From Rheinheimera sp. (GTDB taxonomy: Bacteria; Pseudomonadota; Gammaproteobacteria; Enterobacterales; Alteromonadaceae): a DNA stretch of 64,000 bases. A model generated the notes under the pieces. That model was not told the DNA's origin and searched no databases. It saw only the letters and a list, made by a program, of their open reading frames with translations. The translations under genes and the position numbers were made by a program. Below, piece after piece: positions 62,087-64,000 of this stretch. Location: the NCBI RefSeq assembly GCF_030690345.1, contig NZ_JAUYGV010000001.1, positions 868,001 to 932,000 on the forward strand. Direction: 5' to 3'. The stretch's first letter is position 1. Every line of letters begins with the position of its first letter.

Positions 62087-62875
62087 TTAACTGTCTTCTT
62101 GCTGCCCCGTCCGGCACTCTTGCTGATGTTCAGCTTGGAACTCAGCCAGTAACCGTCGTTGCTCCTCAGTCAGAGCCAGGAGATTTAACATATCCGGTCG
62201 TCTAAGCCAGGTTCTCCCAAGAGACTGCTTTAAACGCCAGCGTCGTATATTTTCATGGTTACCACTCAGTAAAACTGCTGGTACCTGTTTGTCTGATAAC
62301 ACTTCAGGCCTTGTGTAGTGTGGACAATCCAGCAAACCGGATGCAAAAGAATCCTGCTCTGCTGACTGTTCATGCCCAAGTACACCAGGTACTAAGCGCG
62401 ACACTGCATCTATCAATGTCATCGCCGGCAATTCACCGCCACTTAACACGTAATCACCAATTGACCATTCTGAGTCAATTTCGCTTTCTATTACGCGCTC
62501 ATCAATGCCTTCATACCGGCCAGCTACTAACAGCAGCTTAGAATACGTCGCCAGTTCAGTGACACCTTGTTGGTCTAGTTTGCGGCCTTGCGGCGACAAA
62601 TACACCGTGTGTACACCTTCACCTGCAGCTTGCTTGGCGGCGCGTATAGCGTCACGCAGGGGCTGCACCATCATCAGCATTCCGGGGCCACCACCATAAG
62701 GCCGGTCATCTACAGTGCGATGCTTATCCGTTGTGAAATCACGCGGGTTCCAGCATTGCAGTTGTATAATGCCTTGCTTTACAGCACGGCCGGTTACCCC
62801 ATATTGCGTTATTGCCTGAAACATTTCCGGGAATAAGGATACAACCCCTAGCCACAGTTTAGTGTCATCCGGCAT
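62087..62875 (-). CDS. trmD: tRNA (guanine-37-N1)-methyltransferase
   Basis: Methylates G37 of tRNAs using SAM, preventing +1 frameshifting. It is a knotted SPOUT enzyme: [91 protein letters not shown], and the C-terminal domain with HYTRPEVL and [10 protein letters not shown]. It overlaps the rimM stop by one base (position 62875). Length of 262 aa is normal. Confidence 0.98.
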   Translation of the reverse strand: MPDDTKLWLGVVSLFPEMFQAITQYGVTGRAVKQGIIQLQCWNPRDFTTDKHRTVDDRPYGGGPGMLMMVQPLRDAIRAAKQAAGEGVHTVYLSPQGRKLDQQGVTELATYSKLLLVAGRYEGIDERVIESEIDSEWSIGDYVLSGGELPAMTLIDAVSRLVPGVLGHEQSAEQDSFASGLLDCPHYTRPEVLSDKQVPAVLLSGNHENIRRWRLKQSLGRTWLRRPDMLNLLALTEEQRRLLAEFQAEHQQECRTGQQEDS

Positions 62876-63402
62876 TAAAACGCGGGATCCCAGTCTACGA
62901 TAATGCGACGTTCGGTTAAATCGACGCTTTTAATCACGCTATCGGTTAAAAACGGCAACAACCTTTCTTTCTGACCAAATGCATCGGTACGGTTGGCTTT
63001 AACTACTAAAACGTCGTTAGAGCCGGTTTCCATCATGTCGGTTACTTCACCTAAGTGGTAGCCCGCCTCGTTTATTACTGCTAAGCCCATCAGGTCTTTC
63101 CAGTAATAGTCACCGTCTTCTAATGAAGGCAGTGCCTGGCTTGCTACGGCAATTTCAGCATTTACATACTGCTGTGCCAGATCCCGATCATTGACGCCGT
63201 CCAGTTTCGCTATCAGGCCATTACTATGGCGCTTCCAGCTGGAAACCTGCACTGGTTGCCAGTTACCCTGAAATTTTATTTGCCAGGGTGTGTAATCAAA
63301 AATCCCTTCCGGGAAGTCGGTGTAAGCGTTAACTTTCAGCCAGCCATTGATGCCGTAAACTGCACCAAATTTGCCAAGAACGACTAAATCTTTCTCACTC
63401 AA
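62875..63402 (-). CDS. rimM: Ribosome maturation factor RimM
   Basis: Assists 30S head assembly near S19. The N-terminal RimM domain ([31 protein letters not shown]) is followed by a C-terminal PRC-barrel ([37 protein letters not shown] ... [17 protein letters not shown] ... IIVDWDPAF). Length of 175 aa is typical. It is one base into trmD and 30 bp after rpsP. Confidence 0.97.
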   Translation of the reverse strand: MSEKDLVVLGKFGAVYGINGWLKVNAYTDFPEGIFDYTPWQIKFQGNWQPVQVSSWKRHSNGLIAKLDGVNDRDLAQQYVNAEIAVASQALPSLEDGDYYWKDLMGLAVINEAGYHLGEVTDMMETGSNDVLVVKANRTDAFGQKERLLPFLTDSVIKSVDLTERRIIVDWDPAF

Positions 63403-63432
63403 GCTGACTACTCCACACGACCTTTAAGCTAA

Positions 63433-63684
63433 TTAAGCAGTAGCTTTCTTAGCGTTTTTTACCAAAGTTGCCACGCGATCACTCAGTGAAGCACCTTGTG
63501 CTACCCAGTGATTAACGCGGTCCAGGTCCAGACGCAGTTTCTCTTCAGTACCGCCGGCGATTGGGTTAAAGAAACCCACGCGCTCAATAAAACGGCCATC
63601 ACGAGCAAAACGGCTGTCCGCTACCACAACTTGGTAAAATGGACGCTTTTTCGCGCCACCACGTTGTAAACGAATAGTTACCAT
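63433..63684 (-). CDS. rpsP: 30S ribosomal protein S16
   Basis: An 83 aa primary ribosomal protein: [40 protein letters not shown], with [19 protein letters not shown] at the end. First gene of the rpsP-rimM-trmD-rplS operon. Confidence 0.98.
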   Translation of the reverse strand: MVTIRLQRGGAKKRPFYQVVVADSRFARDGRFIERVGFFNPIAGGTEEKLRLDLDRVNHWVAQGASLSDRVATLVKNAKKATA

Positions 63685-63728
63685 AAGGCCCTCTAATTTT
63701 ATCGTTCAGGTTTTATCAAAAATAACAA

Positions 63729-63752
63729 AGCCCCCGGTTGGACCGAAGGGCT
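63729..63752 (-). terminator. Terminator of the ACT-domain gene upstream of rpsP
   Basis: On the minus strand AGCCC pairs with GGGCT and CGGT with ACCG inside, in a 24-base hairpin followed by TTGTTATTTTTG. It lies between the partial ACT-domain gene and rpsP. Confidence 0.7.
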
Positions 63753-63834
63753 GCAGCATTTTACTGATTTGACGCGCAATTGCAAGGTATTTCGCGGCTT
63801 GGCTGCTCAGTGCAATACTGTGCCGCCAGCGGCT

Positions 63835-63999
63835 TTAGCACCTTTGGCGCGGTTTAAAGCCCAGTTGTACTAACACCTTAGTAGCGGTGTCGACATCGGC
63901 TTGCGGTACAAACACCAGATCACGGCTAAAGGTTGACGTTAGCAGTATATCCAGCCCGGCCTGTGTCATCGCCGCAGCAATAGCGCTTAAAAAGCCGAC
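63835..63999 (-). CDS. ACT-domain protein, C-terminal part (5' end outside window)
   Basis: A leftward reading frame enters from the right edge and ends at TAA 63835. The last 54 residues read VGFLSAIAAAMTQAGLDILL, TSTFSRDLVFVPQADVDTA, ending KVLVQLGFKPRQRC. This matches the C-terminal half of the small ACT-domain proteins (CASTOR/ACT_7 type), where GFLxAIxxAL..AGI, the aromatic DLVFVP and a final helix are conserved. Such proteins bind small ligands, often amino acids, but the role is unproven. Confidence 0.75.
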   Translation of the reverse strand, partial: VGFLSAIAAAMTQAGLDILLTSTFSRDLVFVPQADVDTATKVLVQLGFKPRQRC

Positions 64000-64000
64000 A

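Noticed and set aside
1..64000. tRNA, rRNA, CRISPR array or insertion sequence
   Set aside because: None was recognised by eye; no transposase, integrase, cas or rRNA-like sequence was found among the reading frames or gaps.

Overview
The window is chromosomal DNA of a gammaproteobacterium, most likely from the Alteromonadales or a neighbouring group (Rheinheimera / Alishewanella / Arsukibacterium-like). This placement is an inference from gene content: conserved gammaproteobacterial operon orders (pdxB-asd-fimV-truA-accD-folC-dedD-cvpA-purF; pheA, tyrA-aroF and rpsP-rimM-trmD-rplS in one neighbourhood, as in Escherichia coli), a miaE gene, several surface-envelope hydrolases and two c-di-GMP enzymes. 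No rRNA, tRNA, CRISPR array, insertion sequence or prophage was recognised. Coding density is high and intrinsic terminators are easy to see.

Layout. 1-5.5 kb: 3' part of a GntR-like LacI regulator facing a TonB-dependent receptor whose upstream region holds LacI-type palindromes, then a lipoprotein alpha/beta hydrolase. 5.6-12.7 kb: a PAS-GGDEF diguanylate cyclase, then a czcI-like gene and czcCBA for heavy-metal export. 12.7-25.2 kb: miaE, a Yip1-type membrane protein and the long leftward housekeeping block purF to pdxB (purines, folate, fatty acids, tRNA pseudouridine, polar hub FimV, aspartate family, vitamin B6). 25.2-36.7 kb: a DUF4198/DUF2271/PepSY set behind a candidate Fur box, folE, ettA, several small or secreted proteins (one behind a sigma-54-like promoter, one only 50 aa long), a DUF6746 protein, aspC and yciH. 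36.7-49.6 kb: a palindromic intergenic repeat, an M28 peptidase, two amidohydrolases (three amidohydrolase-type domains, two of which have lost the HxH metal motif), a large GGDEF-EAL protein, a cytochrome c' / cytochrome b561 pair and a penicillin acylase. 49.6-51.4 kb: pheA with a Phe-rich leader peptide and attenuator, and a small ion channel.

51.6-54.6 kb is the clearest accessory segment. It is bracketed by two 53-bp imperfect direct repeats (40 of 53 identical) and contains a ccdAB toxin-antitoxin pair and three AT-rich leftward genes of unknown role: a winged-helix-like 80 aa protein, a HEPN-like protein with an Rx5H motif, and a two-TM protein. This is the best candidate for an undescribed (possibly defence) unit, but the evidence is circumstantial.

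54.6-64 kb: a YaeR-like VOC protein, a TPR protein, a beta-CASP RNA-processing enzyme, a LOG-family protein, aroF-tyrA, a J-domain protein, the rpsP-rimM-trmD-rplS operon and the 3' end of an ACT-domain gene. The aromatic genes work together: AroF makes DAHP, and TyrA and PheA split chorismate toward Tyr and Phe. AspC can carry out the final transamination.
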